Shown here: positions 18,866-19,600 of the stretch, in pieces
Numbering within the stretch: position 1 is the first letter of the stretch
Layout of the letters: every line of letters starts with the position of its first letter
Assembly (NCBI GenBank): GCA_035293965.1
Contig: DATGLW010000090.1
Coordinates: forward strand, 1 to 19,600
Reading direction: 5' to 3'
DNA length: 19,600 nt
Source: DATGLW01 sp035293965
GTDB taxonomy: Bacteria; Actinomycetota; Acidimicrobiia; Acidimicrobiales; RAAP-2
Notes under the pieces: generated by a model
The model's input: the letters and a program-made list of their open reading frames with translations, nothing else
Database searches by the model: none
What the model was told of the DNA's origin: nothing
Program-made: the position numbers and the translations under genes

Positions 18866-19101
18866 AACGCCCGGTGCGCCGACCAGGTTGTCCTCGCCTG
18901 CGGCAGCCGGGGCGCCCGCCAGGGATTTGGTCGCCGTCGAACGGCGCCGGGGTCGCCTTGTCCACGCCCGGCGATGGTGCCCGGCCGTCCCGCCCGGTAG
19001 CGTCGGCGCCGGCGGCCTCGAGCCAGAGGCGCCGGAGCGAGCCGACGCCCGCGACCTCGAGCCAGAGGTGGCCGAGCGGAGCTGCGGGACTGAAGGGGGC
19101 C
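18866..19101. other. Intergenic region with no gene seen; repeat and -10 box within
   Basis: The divergent gap between the HAD gene and the last hydrolase totals about 305 bp (18797-19101). Beyond the HAD promoter it contains a TAGCGT -10-like box (18998-19003, plus strand) and a 39-bp-period duplication at 19014-19081. I see no protein-like frame in it. Confidence 0.55.
19014..19081. repeat. 39-bp-period tandem duplication upstream of the last hydrolase
   Basis: CCTCGAGCCAGAGG occurs at 19016-19029 and 19055-19068, followed in both copies by a similar stretch ending GAGCG. It lies between the TAGCGT box and the ATG, so it would be part of the leader. Confidence 0.85.
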
Positions 19102-19600
19102 ATGCTCGTGACCACGACGACGAACCGAGAAGCCGACGGCTACGACGAGTTCGCCTGGCTGCAGGCGTACGCAGACCATGAGGGCATTCCCTGGAAGGGC
19201 AGGCCCCCGGTCAGCCGCCGGTTCTTCGACGTGGGCGAGGGCCGGCGGCTGAGTGGCCTGGTCTGGGGGGAGGGCGAGCCCGAGCTCGTGCTGCTCCACG
19301 GGGGCGGCCAGAACGCCCACACGTGGGACTCGGTCGCCATGGCGCTCGACCGTCCCCTGGTGGCCCTCGACCTGCCCGGTCACGGGCACTCCTCCTGGCG
19401 GGCGGACCGCGACTACTGGCCCTGGGCCAACGCCGAGGCCGTGGCCGCGGCCCTGGCCCAGGTGGCGCCGCGGCCGAAGGCGGTGGTCGGGATGTCGCTC
19501 GGCGGGCTCACCACCTTCCGCCTGGGCGCCACGCGGCCGGAGCTCGTGCCCAAGGCGGTGGTGGTCGACGTGACGCCGGGGGTGGGCGCCCGGACGGCCA
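19102..19600 (+). CDS. Alpha/beta hydrolase, 5' part only (runs off the window)
   Basis: The frame is open from ATG 19102 to the end of the window, 166 residues without a stop. It has strand and oxyanion segment ELVLLHGGGQNAHTWD (61-76), ALDLPGHGHS (88-97) and nucleophile elbow GMSLGG with Ser132. The region 82-90 (DRPLVALDLPG) is typical. The acid and histidine of the triad would lie beyond the window. Residues 1-40 form a polar N-terminal extension rich in charged residues (NREADGYDEFAWLQAYADHE). GAAGGGGG upstream of the ATG can serve as ribosome binding site. The family is clear and the substrate unknown. Confidence 0.85.
   Translation, partial: MLVTTTTNREADGYDEFAWLQAYADHEGIPWKGRPPVSRRFFDVGEGRRLSGLVWGEGEPELVLLHGGGQNAHTWDSVAMALDRPLVALDLPGHGHSSWRADRDYWPWANAEAVAAALAQVAPRPKAVVGMSLGGLTTFRLGATRPELVPKAVVVDVTPGVGARTA

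Noticed and set aside
1..19600. CRISPR array or a single dispersed mobile repeat behind the tandem duplications
   Set aside because: Arrays have only two or three adjacent copies without regular spacers, and units from different places share too little sequence.

Overview
The window is very GC-rich, with strong GC3 bias, an elongator-type CAT tRNA, DUF3039, ECF sigma/anti-sigma, TetR and thiolase/DUF35 genes. I read it as chromosomal DNA of a free-living actinobacterium. A lineage near Acidimicrobiia is plausible, but that is inference and no marker gene settles it. I see no phage, transposase, CRISPR array or plasmid gene.

Layout. (1) 1-2343: minus-strand genes for a YkoF-type thiamine-binding protein, a DUF3039 protein and an alpha/beta hydrolase, then a divergent mismatch-specific DNA glycosylase (mug). 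The two divergent starts lie in a 57-bp tandem duplication. (2) 2344-8651: a catabolic-looking block. A thiolase-like gene followed by a DUF35 Zn-ribbon/OB-fold gene (plus strand, preceded by a 10-codon minigene), two TetR regulators (minus), a metal-dependent amidohydrolase (plus) with a clear promoter and operator-like palindrome, a CAT tRNA (probably tRNA-Ile2), and a second DUF35/thiolase-like pair (minus, opposite gene order). (3) 8876-10573: cold/membrane group on the minus strand: acyl-CoA desaturase, a small basic SHOCT-like protein and a CspA-type cold-shock protein. (4) 10893-12438: a crotonase-family gene lacking both classic catalytic glutamates, and a stand-alone STAS protein without the usual phosphorylatable serine. 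(5) 12564-14412: ctaG and a Sco lipoprotein, both copper delivery factors for cytochrome oxidase. (6) 14478-17445: a SAM methyltransferase, a secreted PF03640-type protein, and a divergent ECF sigma/anti-sigma pair. (7) 17503-19600: a TANGO2-like NRDE protein, a small HAD hydrolase and the 5' part of an alpha/beta hydrolase.

How they may work together. The two thiolase/DUF35 pairs, the amidohydrolase and the TetR genes look like a regulated acyl-CoA or ring/side-chain degradation locus. Both thiolase-like proteins lack the nucleophilic cysteine, so they resemble the Ltp2-type aldolase partners of DUF35 proteins more than true thiolases. CtaG, Sco and the NRDE/TANGO2-like protein suggest a loose heme-copper respiration neighbourhood, with the ECF/anti-sigma pair next to a secreted protein.

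Two patterns cut across the window. Many starts are preceded by a TANCGT-like -10 box, some so close that the mRNA should be leaderless. Short tandem duplications (13-57 bp, two to three copies) recur at gene ends, divergent starts and protein linkers.
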